A stretch of 6,555 nt of DNA from Rickettsiales bacterium (GCA_002725445.1 PBPD01000137.1:1-6555), one strand, 5' to 3'. Counted from the first letter of the stretch, positions 1 to 5,739 are shown. The notes: generated by a model from the sequence alone, not told the origin. Program-made: numbers and translations.

Positions 1-1
1 A

Positions 2-112
2 ATTAATTTTGGTCTGAAGTTAGGTATGAATAATGATAATGCTATGGGAGATTCAAAGAATTCTAATCAAGATACCACATATGGTGTTTTTTCTGTGTCG
101 TATAATTTTTAG
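2..112 (+). CDS. 3' end of an unidentified protein, possibly an outer-membrane beta-barrel (partial)
   Basis: This frame is open from the window edge for 36 codons and stops at TAG 110-112; the start lies outside the window. The visible residues are rich in Asn, Gly, Asp and Ser. They end in TTYGVFSVSYNF, where hydrophobic and aromatic residues alternate with small or polar ones and the last residue is Phe. That is the usual pattern of the C-terminal strand (beta-signal) of bacterial outer-membrane barrels. Third codon positions are mostly T (about 22% G+C by hand count), quite unlike the ribosomal genes that follow. In sequence this AT-rich, 36 codons without a stop is only modest support for coding. 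No family can be named from so short a piece; the barrel call is inference, and a chance open frame is possible. Confidence 0.45.
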   Translation: MNFGLKLGMNNDNAMGDSKNSNQDTTYGVFSVSYNF

Positions 113-211
113 AATACTCTTCTATATCAGATGAATAAAATACCTCCCATAATATTGAGCTAAAAGACTACTCGAGCCACACACTTTCTTGTTATGATTA
201 AGATATAAAGT
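113..211 (+). promoter_or_regulatory. AT-rich intergenic region expected to hold the operon promoter
   Basis: About 100 bases separate the upstream stop codon from the L22 SD site. This is the only gap in the window large enough for a promoter. AT-rich stretches that could act as an archaeal TATA element are at 122-127 (TATATC, weak) and 134-140 (AATAAAA). Another TATA-like stretch, ATATAAAG at 203-210, lies too close to the L22 start to drive a leadered transcript. No BRE/TATA pair is convincing, and I see no hairpin followed by a T-run that would end the upstream gene. The promoter role is inferred from position, not from a clear motif. Confidence 0.3.
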
Positions 212-218
212 GAGGTGA
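212..218 (+). promoter_or_regulatory. Shine-Dalgarno site that fixes the L22 start
   Basis: GAGGTGA lies five bases before ATG 224. An in-frame GTG at 215 falls inside this motif, so ATG 224 is the likely start. The same motif recurs before S3, L24 and S8. Confidence 0.8.
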
Positions 219-223
219 AAAAA

Positions 224-760
224 ATGAGTAGAAATCAAGGAAAACCCCAGAGCGGATACACCCAACTCCTTGAGGGATCCAACCTTGTAACTGCTCGGTC
301 AGTAAACCTAGACTGTCATCACAAACACTGTTACCACATTGCGAAGGCAATCCGAGGAATGAACGCAGAGACCGCTAAAGAGTATCTGGAGGATGTGGTG
401 GCCAAGAAGCGGGCTATACCCTACCAAAGAAGGTCACGAAAGGGAAGGGGTGGGAACACCAGGGCCGGACACAGAAAGGGAAAGATGGGTCCAGGCAAGT
501 TCCCAAACAAAGCTTCCCGAGAGTTCATCAAACTCATTAACAGCGCTATGGACAACGCTAGACAGCGATTTGATGACATCGATGCCGAGGACATGGTAAT
601 TACTCACGTTGCCGCCCATCGAGGACAGGTTTCCACAAACTGGAGGCCTAGGGCCCGAGGTCGAGCTACTCCTAGTAACCATTACCAGGTGAATCTGGAG
701 ATTTTCCTAGAGCACTTCGGAGACGAGGATGACTTGGGTTCAGATGACGAGGAGTTCTGA
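224..760 (+). CDS. rpl22: Large-subunit ribosomal protein L22 (uL22)
   Basis: L22 binds 23S rRNA, and its long beta-hairpin lines the peptide exit tunnel of the large subunit. Family hallmarks are the IRGM segment near residues 43-46, the AIPY segment (64-67) leading into a basic Arg/Gly/Lys-rich loop and GPGKFPNKAS (89-98), and the near-C-terminal PRARGRATP signature. At 178 residues it is longer than the roughly 150 usual in archaea. The extra length comes from a longer basic loop and an acidic tail (GDEDDLGSDDEEF). A Cys/His-rich run, CHHKHCYH (31-38), sits where relatives usually have a Ser-Pro-Lys type sequence. ATG 224 is chosen for its SD; GTG 215 would add three residues. It is the first gene of the operon here, whereas archaeal L22 normally follows S19. 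Its stop overlaps the S3 SD. Confidence 0.96.
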   Translation: MSRNQGKPQSGYTQLLEGSNLVTARSVNLDCHHKHCYHIAKAIRGMNAETAKEYLEDVVAKKRAIPYQRRSRKGRGGNTRAGHRKGKMGPGKFPNKASREFIKLINSAMDNARQRFDDIDAEDMVITHVAAHRGQVSTNWRPRARGRATPSNHYQVNLEIFLEHFGDEDDLGSDDEEF

Positions 761-769
761 GGTGGTTTC

Positions 770-1465
770 ATGAAGGAGAACACTATTCACAAGATGATTA
801 ATCGAAATGTCGAGAGGCAGCTGGTTCGAGAGTACCTATTGAAGGAGACCGAAAGGGCTGGCTTCGGAGGACTAACCTTCAACAGGACTCCAGAGGGAAC
901 CAAAGTTACCCTAAGAGCGGAGCAGGTTGGCAGGGTCATCGGAAGAAGGGGCAAAGTTATTCACGACCTTCAGCGAAGACTTCAGGAAGATTTCAATTTG
1001 ACAAACCCGCAACTAGAGGTGGAAGAGATTGAAGAATCACGAATTAACGCCCAGGTAATGGCCAGCCGTCTCGCTAGCTCTCTTGAGAGAGGCTGGTTCT
1101 TCCGTAGAGCAGGACACAGCACGGTACAGAATATTATGGATGCCGGCGCTAGAGGATGTATTGTGATACTTAGCGGCAAGATTACCGGTGCAAGGCACAG
1201 GGTGGAGAAATTCCAGAAGGGTCACATAAAGTACTGCGGAGAGCCAGCCCTACAGTTCATGGACGTTGGCTTCTCAACCGCAGTAAAGAAGCTGGGGACA
1301 GTGGGATGCACTGTAAGGATCATGCGCCCAGGAACCAAGTTACCGCACGAGATATCAATCCAAGATAGAGCAGAATCGGGTCTACCCGCCTTGGTGGAGG
1401 CATCAGGATTTGTACCTCTCGATTTAGAGGAGGCCTTGGAGAGGGCATCCAAGGAGGAGGAGTGA
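770..1465 (+). CDS. rps3: Small-subunit ribosomal protein S3 (uS3)
   Basis: S3 sits on the head of the small subunit at the mRNA entry channel. The 231-residue length fits archaeal S3. An N-terminal type II KH domain carries the GRVIGRRG loop at residues 54-61. The C-terminal S3 domain begins around residue 100 and includes ARGCIVILSGKITGARHR. The C-terminus is acidic (ending in KEEE). The SD GAGGTGG (759-765) overlaps the L22 stop and lies four bases before the ATG, which suggests translational coupling. The spacing to L22 is nine bases. No truncation or odd residue was seen. Confidence 0.97.
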   Translation: MKENTIHKMINRNVERQLVREYLLKETERAGFGGLTFNRTPEGTKVTLRAEQVGRVIGRRGKVIHDLQRRLQEDFNLTNPQLEVEEIEESRINAQVMASRLASSLERGWFFRRAGHSTVQNIMDAGARGCIVILSGKITGARHRVEKFQKGHIKYCGEPALQFMDVGFSTAVKKLGTVGCTVRIMRPGTKLPHEISIQDRAESGLPALVEASGFVPLDLEEALERASKEEE

Positions 1466-1466
1466 A

Positions 1467-1670
1467 ATGTCACACGTCAGTTCCAAGGAGATAGACCAGA
1501 TGAGTCAGGAGCAGCGCGAGCTGACACTGGAGGAACTCAAGGACGAAATGCTCCAATTAAGGTCCCAACAGGCACTTGGGGGATCAGCTTCGAACCCCGG
1601 GTCATACAAGCAGACTCGAAGGAGCATAGCTAGACTACTCACAAAGATGAACCAGGAAAAGGAGGAGTGA
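1467..1670 (+). CDS. rpl29: Large-subunit ribosomal protein L29 (uL29)
   Basis: L29 is a small two-helix protein at the exit-tunnel rim of the large subunit, near the binding site for SRP and other nascent-chain factors. The 67-residue product has a helical first half (LTLEELKDEMLQLRSQQALG), then the family signature around SNPGSYKQTRRSIARLLT, with the basic motif preceding a C-terminal helix. One base separates the S3 stop from its ATG, and a GGAGG-rich SD lies within the 3' end of S3 (1453-1460). The N-terminus is about ten residues longer than minimal archaeal L29. An internal ATG downstream (codon 12) is possible but lacks as good an SD. Confidence 0.95.
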   Translation: MSHVSSKEIDQMSQEQRELTLEELKDEMLQLRSQQALGGSASNPGSYKQTRRSIARLLTKMNQEKEE

Positions 1671-1671
1671 T

Positions 1672-1971
1672 TTGGCGGGAATTTGCAACATGTGCGCCCT
1701 TCCCGAGGATCTATGTATTTGTCAGGAGATAGCCAAGGAGCAGCAGAAAGCGGTGATTTCAGTGGTTCGAAGGAGATATGGAAAGATGGTGACTATGGTC
1801 GAGGGAATAGAGGACACTGCGATAGACATAGGGCAGCTCGCTAAGATTCTGAAGGGGGCATGTGCCAGTGGCGGGACCGTCAAGGGTAGGACAATAGAAC
1901 TCCAAGGTGATCACAAGAAGAAGGCTGCAAAGGTGCTAGAGCAGAATGGATACCAGGTTGAGGTGCGCTGA
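1672..1971 (+). CDS. sui1: SUI1-family translation initiation factor (aIF1)
   Basis: This is the archaeal homologue of eIF1/Sui1, which binds the small subunit near the P site and promotes accurate start-codon selection. The 99-residue product opens with a short Cys-rich segment, Cys5-x2-Cys8 and Cys15-x-Cys17, a probable zinc knuckle typical of archaeal members. The SUI1 alpha/beta domain follows (about 25-99), with the LAKILKGACASGGTVKG core and a final QGDHKKKAAKVLEQNGYQVEVR-like end. The start is TTG 1672, with GGAGGAG (1661-1667) at good spacing. The next in-frame ATG, at 1690, would delete Cys5 and break the knuckle, so TTG is preferred. It lies between L29 and Rnp1, its usual archaeal position. 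Confidence 0.93.
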   Translation: MAGICNMCALPEDLCICQEIAKEQQKAVISVVRRRYGKMVTMVEGIEDTAIDIGQLAKILKGACASGGTVKGRTIELQGDHKKKAAKVLEQNGYQVEVR

Positions 1972-2226
1972 ATGGGTTCAATGATTAACATGCCTTGGCT
2001 TTCCAGGGGTATCGAGGTCTTGGAGTCCACTGACCCGACTCTGGTAGGGATTTCCGGAACAGTCCTCGATGAAACTCGTAGGACCCTAATTGTACAAACT
2101 ACTGGTGGGAAGGTAACATTGGCCAAGGACACGATCCGATTCAAGATTGAGAACGAGGAAATTGACGGGCAATCGGTCGGGCAGAGGCCCGAAGACAGGA
2201 TTGGCAAGAGATACAGGGGTGCCTGA
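1972..2226 (+). CDS. rnp1: RNase P protein component 1 (Rnp1/Pop4, p29)
   Basis: Rnp1 is the archaeal homologue of eukaryotic Pop4/Rpp29. It binds the RNase P RNA, and with its partner Rpp21/Rnp4 supports 5' maturation of tRNA precursors. The 84-residue product carries the family core, VGISGTVLDETRRTLIV (25-41), followed by strands of a small Sm-like barrel (GGKVTLAKDTIRFKIE). It is on the short side and consists of little more than the barrel. The ATG follows the SUI1 stop with no gap, and AGGTG at 1961-1965 serves as SD. Its placement in the ribosomal operon between SUI1 and S17 is common in archaea and ties tRNA processing to ribosome supply. Confidence 0.93.
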   Translation: MGSMINMPWLSRGIEVLESTDPTLVGISGTVLDETRRTLIVQTTGGKVTLAKDTIRFKIENEEIDGQSVGQRPEDRIGKRYRGA

Positions 2227-2227
2227 G

Positions 2228-2560
2228 TTGAGGGACATAGGGATTGATGTCAATGAGCCCAAGGGTGAGTGGGACGGAAACGAGAATTGTCCGTTCTACG
2301 GGTCACTCCGGGTCCGCGGCCAGATAATTTCGGGCGTTGTCTCTTCCAAGGGGATGGATCAAACCGTGGTTGTCGAGAGGCAAACCACCCGGTACATGAA
2401 GAAATTCGAGAGATACGAGAAGAGAACTCGGAGATATCCTGCGCACCTTCCCAGTTGTATCGGGGAGATAGAATCTGGAGACAACGTGCGAATTATGGAG
2501 TGTAGGCCACTATCAAAGACGGTGAAATTCTGTGTAATAGATAAGGAGGCGGGCGAATGA
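2228..2560 (+). CDS. rps17: Small-subunit ribosomal protein S17 (uS17)
   Basis: S17 is an OB-fold protein that binds 16S rRNA early in small-subunit assembly. Recognisable parts are RDIGIDV at the N-terminus, NCPFYGSLRVRGQ, the long hairpin with TVVVERQTTRYMKKFERYEKR, and GDNVRIMECRPLSKT near the end. TTG 2228 is chosen because it places RDIGIDV at residues 2-8, as in relatives. GGGGTG (2216-2221) at six bases is the best SD. GTG 2219, which overlaps Rnp1, would add three residues and cannot be excluded. In the family the N-terminal region usually reads Cys-x4-Cys-Pro-x-His-Gly; here Trp replaces the first Cys and Tyr the His. The 3' end overlaps L14 by four bases (ATGA). Confidence 0.93.
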   Translation: MRDIGIDVNEPKGEWDGNENCPFYGSLRVRGQIISGVVSSKGMDQTVVVERQTTRYMKKFERYEKRTRRYPAHLPSCIGEIESGDNVRIMECRPLSKTVKFCVIDKEAGE

Positions 2561-2955
2561 AGGGAATCCCAGGACGCGTAACATCGGGCTTGCCGACCCA
2601 GGCTCGACTAGACTGTGTGGACAACACGGGTGCTAAGGTAGTACAGCTAATCACCGTCCTCAAGAAGGGAGGGGTCGCTAGGAGATACCCCTCCGCAGGG
2701 GTCGGTGACATGGTCCGAGTCACTGTTAGGAGGGGGACGCCCGAGACTAGGCGCCAGATATTCAACGCAGTAATTGTCCGTCAAGCAAGGCCCTTCAGAA
2801 GGGTTGACGGCACATGGGTCCAGTTTGAGGACAATGCCTGCGTAATTACGAATGAAAGAGGAGACGTGCAGGGTTCGGATATCAAGGGCCCGGTTAGCAG
2901 AGAGGCGGCAGAGAGATGGCCTAGAATTGCGGCCACAGCAAAGCAGATTGTGTGA
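2557..2955 (+). CDS. rpl14: Large-subunit ribosomal protein L14 (uL14)
   Basis: L14 lies on the interface face of the large subunit and helps form bridges to the small subunit; it is also the docking surface for anti-association factor aIF6. The 132-residue length matches archaeal L14. Typical segments are LDCVDNTGAKVVQLI, YPSAGVGDMVRVTVRRG, the AVIVRQARPFRRVDG strand and loop, and DNACVITNERGDVQGSDIKGP. AAGGAGG (2543-2549) lies seven bases before the ATG, which overlaps the S17 stop. The TGA stop forms the first bases of the SD of L24. Confidence 0.97.
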   Translation: MKGIPGRVTSGLPTQARLDCVDNTGAKVVQLITVLKKGGVARRYPSAGVGDMVRVTVRRGTPETRRQIFNAVIVRQARPFRRVDGTWVQFEDNACVITNERGDVQGSDIKGPVSREAAERWPRIAATAKQIV

Positions 2956-2965
2956 GGTGAATGAA

Positions 2966-3400
2966 GTGACAAGCAAGAAGGCAGGAAAGCAACGAATCTC
3001 TCAGAGAGAAGCCCCTATCCATGTTCGTAGGAAGCGTCTTAGAGCACGCTTAATTTCCGAAGACCCAGATCTCAGGAGCGTCCGCTCGGTGACGGTTAGG
3101 GTGGGGGACGAGGTCGAAGTAACGAGAGGTGACTTCAGCCATCCTAACAGTGCCAAGGCCGACTCCAGAGGGAAGAGGCTTGGCCAGCCAAGAGGGCGTG
3201 CAGGAGTGAAGGCCAAGGTCGCATCTGTGGATTCGAAAAACGGCTTTATTTTCATCGACGGACTTACCCAATCCACTGCTGATGGTAAGGAGGAGGCCGT
3301 ACCCGTCAATCCTTCAAACGTTATTGTCACAAAATTGTTTGAGGGAGATCCAGCCCGGATAAAGCGCATTGTTGACCGATTCGGAGGTGACTCGGAATGA
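2966..3400 (+). CDS. rpl24: Large-subunit ribosomal protein L24 (uL24) with a KOW-loop insertion
   Basis: L24 initiates large-subunit assembly by binding the 5' domain of 23S rRNA. The N-terminal part (SKKAGKQRISQREAPIHVRR) matches archaeal L24, and a KOW domain starts at VRVGDEVEVTRGDF (44-57). In archaeal relatives about nine residues join the GDF turn to the next strand (V-x-VD); here about 30 do. The extra segment, roughly 58-78, is basic and Gly/Arg/Ser-rich. The C-terminal part, with NPSNVIVTKL, is normal. Total length is 144 residues, against about 120 usually. GTG 2966 is chosen because GAGGTGA (2954-2960) lies five bases upstream and overlaps the L14 stop. Nearby ATG 2961 is in another frame. 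The 3' end overlaps S4e by ATGA. Confidence 0.93.
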   Translation: MTSKKAGKQRISQREAPIHVRRKRLRARLISEDPDLRSVRSVTVRVGDEVEVTRGDFSHPNSAKADSRGKRLGQPRGRAGVKAKVASVDSKNGFIFIDGLTQSTADGKEEAVPVNPSNVIVTKLFEGDPARIKRIVDRFGGDSE

Positions 3401-4095
3401 GTAGAAGCCATCACAAGCGATTAGTAATGCCCAGAACATGGCCACTAACCAGGAAAACCAATATTTGGGTTCAGAAGCCTAATCCCAGTGGCCATCGAAT
3501 CGAAATGTGCATGCCTCTGGGAGTGGTCCTCAGGGACGTCCTTGGAATAGCCCACAACATGAGGGAGGCGAAGAGGATTCTTCACTCTAGAAAGGTAATG
3601 GTAGACGGCAGAATCGAGACAGATAGGGCCAGAGGGGTGGGTCTGATGGACGTTCTAACGGTGGGAGATAAAAACTACAGATGCATATTGGACACTAATG
3701 GCAAGCTTCGCTACAGGCCAATAACCAAGAAGGCAGCCAGCAGCAAGATATGCAGGATAATGGGAAAGACCACAATCAAGGGCGGAGTAACTCAGGTGCA
3801 CCTCCACGATGGCAGGAACATAGAGTCTGATGATCCGTCAAATTACAAGACCGGGGACTCGATGGTCATCTCTCTTCCAGACCAGAAGGTCACATCCCTC
3901 ATCGAGATGAAGAAGGGAGCACTCGCCTACCTAACTGGAGGAAGTCACATTGGGGAGACTGCCGTAATCGAGAGTAATGATGTCAAGCGATCTTCGAAGC
4001 CCAACGAGACTTCTTTCTCGGACTTCGGGACCATAACAGACTACGTTTTCATCATAGGCAAGGAGACAGATATTCCACTGGGGGCAGAGTCATGA
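3397..4095 (+). CDS. rps4e: Small-subunit ribosomal protein S4e (eS4)
   Basis: S4e is found only in Archaea and Eukarya and sits on the small-subunit body. The 232-residue length is standard. The N-terminus (SRSHHKRLVMPRTWPL) is diagnostic. An S4-type RNA-binding domain follows at about 40-100 (MREAKRILHSRKVMVDGR). The central S4e domain comes next, then a C-terminal KOW-like segment, GGSHIGETAVIE, at 181-192. GGAGGTGA (3383-3390) lies six bases before the ATG, inside the end of L24. Overlaps with L24 upstream and L5 downstream are both four bases, indicating coupled translation. Nothing anomalous was seen. Confidence 0.96.
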   Translation: MSRSHHKRLVMPRTWPLTRKTNIWVQKPNPSGHRIEMCMPLGVVLRDVLGIAHNMREAKRILHSRKVMVDGRIETDRARGVGLMDVLTVGDKNYRCILDTNGKLRYRPITKKAASSKICRIMGKTTIKGGVTQVHLHDGRNIESDDPSNYKTGDSMVISLPDQKVTSLIEMKKGALAYLTGGSHIGETAVIESNDVKRSSKPNETSFSDFGTITDYVFIIGKETDIPLGAES

Positions 4096-4619
4096 GCGAG
4101 AACTCGAACCCAATGCTTGCCCCGGTAATTACCAAGGTGACTGTTAACATTGGAGTAGGCGAGGGGGGCCGAAGGCTACAACTCGCCGAGAAGGTCCTAG
4201 AAGTTCTAACTGGGATGAAGCCTTCTAGGACTCTTTCTACCAAGACAAACAGGGACCTTGGGACCAGGAAGGGTGCCCCAATAGGTTGCAAGGTAACAAT
4301 TCGGAACTCGGAACAAGTCGACTCTTTCCTAAAGGACGCATTCTGGGTAAGGGATCACACACTACCTTCCTACAATTTCGACTCACAGGGAAATCTTTCT
4401 TTCGGGATTAGCGACTACACGGACTTCCCAGACCAGAAGTACGATCCAGACATCGGAATTTTCGGTATGGACGTCAACGTGGTCCTTGAGAGGCCCGGAC
4501 ATCGGATTTCCAGAAGGAGGAGGAGGAAGTCCCGAGTCTCTCAGACGCACAGAGTGGGCCGGGAAGAATCGAAAGCGTGGTTCGCGGGAAAATACGAGCT
4601 CAATATAGTGGAGGAGTAA
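4092..4619 (+). CDS. rpl5: Large-subunit ribosomal protein L5 (uL5)
   Basis: L5 binds 5S rRNA and the central protuberance, and contacts P-site tRNA. The 175-residue length fits archaeal L5. Typical segments are KVTVNIGVGEGG (15-26), LTGMKPSRTLSTKT, DLGTRKGAPIGCKVTIR, the DYTDFPDQKYDPDIGIFGMDV region and the VVLERPGHRISRRRRRKS basic tail region. The start overlaps the S4e stop (ATGA); GGGGG at 4080-4084 is a weak SD. An in-frame ATG at 4113 would give a shorter N-terminus, closer in length to some relatives, but has no clear SD. Its last codons contain the SD of S14. Confidence 0.95.
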   Translation: MSENSNPMLAPVITKVTVNIGVGEGGRRLQLAEKVLEVLTGMKPSRTLSTKTNRDLGTRKGAPIGCKVTIRNSEQVDSFLKDAFWVRDHTLPSYNFDSQGNLSFGISDYTDFPDQKYDPDIGIFGMDVNVVLERPGHRISRRRRRKSRVSQTHRVGREESKAWFAGKYELNIVEE

Positions 4620-4622
4620 TGG

Positions 4623-4775
4623 ATGGCGAGAGACCACGGGGAGAGGATTGGAAGAAGCCTGGGATGCAGGCGTTGCGGGAGAAAGAGGGGGATGATACGG
4701 AGGCACGGTCTTAGACTTTGCAGACAGTGCTTTCGCGATGTTGCCCCAGACATAGGATTCAAGAAATACTCATGA
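4623..4775 (+). CDS. rps14: Small-subunit ribosomal protein S14, zinc-binding short form (uS14)
   Basis: S14 sits in the small-subunit head and is incorporated late. This is a 50-codon gene, easily missed by length-filtered gene callers. The product contains GCRRCGRKRGMIRRHGLRLC followed by RQCFRDVAPDIGFKKYS. Cys15, Cys18, Cys33 and Cys36 form the zinc site of the short (C+) S14 type. GGAGGAG (4610-4616), inside the end of L5, lies six bases before the ATG. A closer ATG at 4619-4621, overlapping the L5 stop, opens a different frame of 31 codons without any S14 features and is rejected. The gap to L5 is three bases, and the stop begins the S8 SD. Confidence 0.95.
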   Translation: MARDHGERIGRSLGCRRCGRKRGMIRRHGLRLCRQCFRDVAPDIGFKKYS

Positions 4776-4786
4776 GGTGATAAAAG

Positions 4787-5176
4787 ATGCAATTTGACCC
4801 ATTAAACGACGCTTTTACTTCGATATTCAATGCTGAAAGCTCTGGTAAGTACGAAGTTACTGTTAGGCCAGCAAGCAAGCTTCTCGGAAGCATGCTTTCG
4901 ATTATGCAGACCTCTGGCTATCTTGGTGAATTCGAGAAACTTGACGACGGAAGAGGGGGGGCCTTCAGAATCTCACTAATCGGGAACATAAACAGGTGCG
5001 GCGTCATCAAGCCTAGGCATTCAGTGAAGAGGTCTGATTTCGACAAGTGGGAGTCCCGGTACCTGCCAGCTAGGGACTTCGGTCTACTTATTCTAACAAC
5101 TAATCGAGGTGTAATGGATCACTTCGAAGCTAAGAAGGAGAGGGTGGGCGGCAGACTGCTCGCATACGTATTCTAG
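4787..5176 (+). CDS. rps8: Small-subunit ribosomal protein S8 (uS8)
   Basis: S8 is an early-assembling protein that binds helix 21 of 16S rRNA; in bacteria its homologue also represses the spc operon. The 129-residue product has the archaeal-type N-terminus (DPLNDAFTSIFNAE), a central INRCGVIKPRHSVK segment and the conserved C-terminal block, LTTNRGVMDHFEAKKERVGG, ending in LLAYVF. GAGGTGA (4774-4780), overlapping the S14 stop, lies six bases before the ATG. No S8-binding RNA structure was identified in the window, so autogenous control cannot be claimed. Confidence 0.96.
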   Translation: MQFDPLNDAFTSIFNAESSGKYEVTVRPASKLLGSMLSIMQTSGYLGEFEKLDDGRGGAFRISLIGNINRCGVIKPRHSVKRSDFDKWESRYLPARDFGLLILTTNRGVMDHFEAKKERVGGRLLAYVF

Positions 5177-5187
5177 GGGGTTCAAGG

Positions 5188-5739
5188 ATGGCAAGAGTGG
5201 CAAATGTTTCTCATCAGATCAATCTCCCCGAGGGTCTTGGCACCACCATTGAAGGCACATTGGTCACCATAACCAAGGACGGAAATTCTCTTTCAAGGGA
5301 CTTCGTTCACAACAGAGTCTCAGTTCGAGAGTCAGAGGGTGGAATTCAGGTGCACTGCTCCCTTCCTAGAAAATCAGAGAAGGCAATTGCGGGAACTTGG
5401 GCCGCCCATCTAAGGAACATGGTCAAGGGGTTGGACGAGGGGTTCGAGTACCGTCTCAAGGCAGTATTCAGTCACTTTCCAATGTCACTCAAGGTAGATG
5501 GAAACAGATTCACCATTACAAATATGCTTGGAGAGAAGGTTCCCAGGGTGGCAAAGCTCCCATGGTCGCCATCCGAGGTCCAGGTGCAGGTGCAGAATAA
5601 GACTGACATTATTGTTACAGGATCGGACAGGGAGAAGGTAGGGCAGACTGCTGCAAATATTGAGAAGGCTTGCAAGGTCAAGAAGAGGGATCCGAGAGTT
5701 TTCCAGGACGGCGTATATATTACTTCCAAGGGGGCATGA
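5188..5739 (+). CDS. rpl6: Large-subunit ribosomal protein L6 (uL6)
   Basis: L6 binds near the sarcin-ricin loop at the base of the L7/L12-type stalk, where translational GTPases dock. The 183-residue length is normal for archaea. Two tandem L6 folds are visible. The first has INLPEGLGTTIEGTLVTI and ends around the GTWAAHLRNMVKGLDEGF helix. The second runs from YRLKAVFSHFPMSLKV through ITNMLGEKVPR, and KKRDPRVFQDGVYITSKG closes the protein. GGGGG at 5176-5180, on the S8 stop, is the probable SD, seven bases before the ATG. L32e follows after two bases. Confidence 0.96.
   Translation: MARVANVSHQINLPEGLGTTIEGTLVTITKDGNSLSRDFVHNRVSVRESEGGIQVHCSLPRKSEKAIAGTWAAHLRNMVKGLDEGFEYRLKAVFSHFPMSLKVDGNRFTITNMLGEKVPRVAKLPWSPSEVQVQVQNKTDIIVTGSDREKVGQTAANIEKACKVKKRDPRVFQDGVYITSKGA

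Noticed and set aside
43..151. Inverted repeat TATGGGAG (43-50) and CTCCCATA (144-151).
   Set aside because: An eight-base match about 90 bases apart is not surprising by chance in 200 bases, and the loop is too long for a terminator hairpin.
203..210. ATATAAAG as a TATA box for the operon.
   Set aside because: It sits only about 14 bases before the L22 start, so transcription would begin inside the gene and lose the strong SD.
2147..2227. N-terminal extension of S17 back to ATG 2147, inside Rnp1.
   Set aside because: The added residues match nothing in S17, overlap the coding sequence of Rnp1 in another frame, and the family N-terminus begins near TTG 2228.
2852..2965. N-terminal extension of L24 back to ATG 2852, inside L14.
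   Set aside because: The extension reads through L14 in another frame, and GTG 2966 has an ideal SD and family-like N-terminus.
4619..4714. A 31-codon frame starting at ATG 4619 that overlaps the L5 stop as TAATG, like the L32e/L19e junction.
   Set aside because: Its product has no S14 features and ends early, whereas ATG 4623 in another frame gives a full S14 with four zinc-binding Cys and a better-spaced SD.
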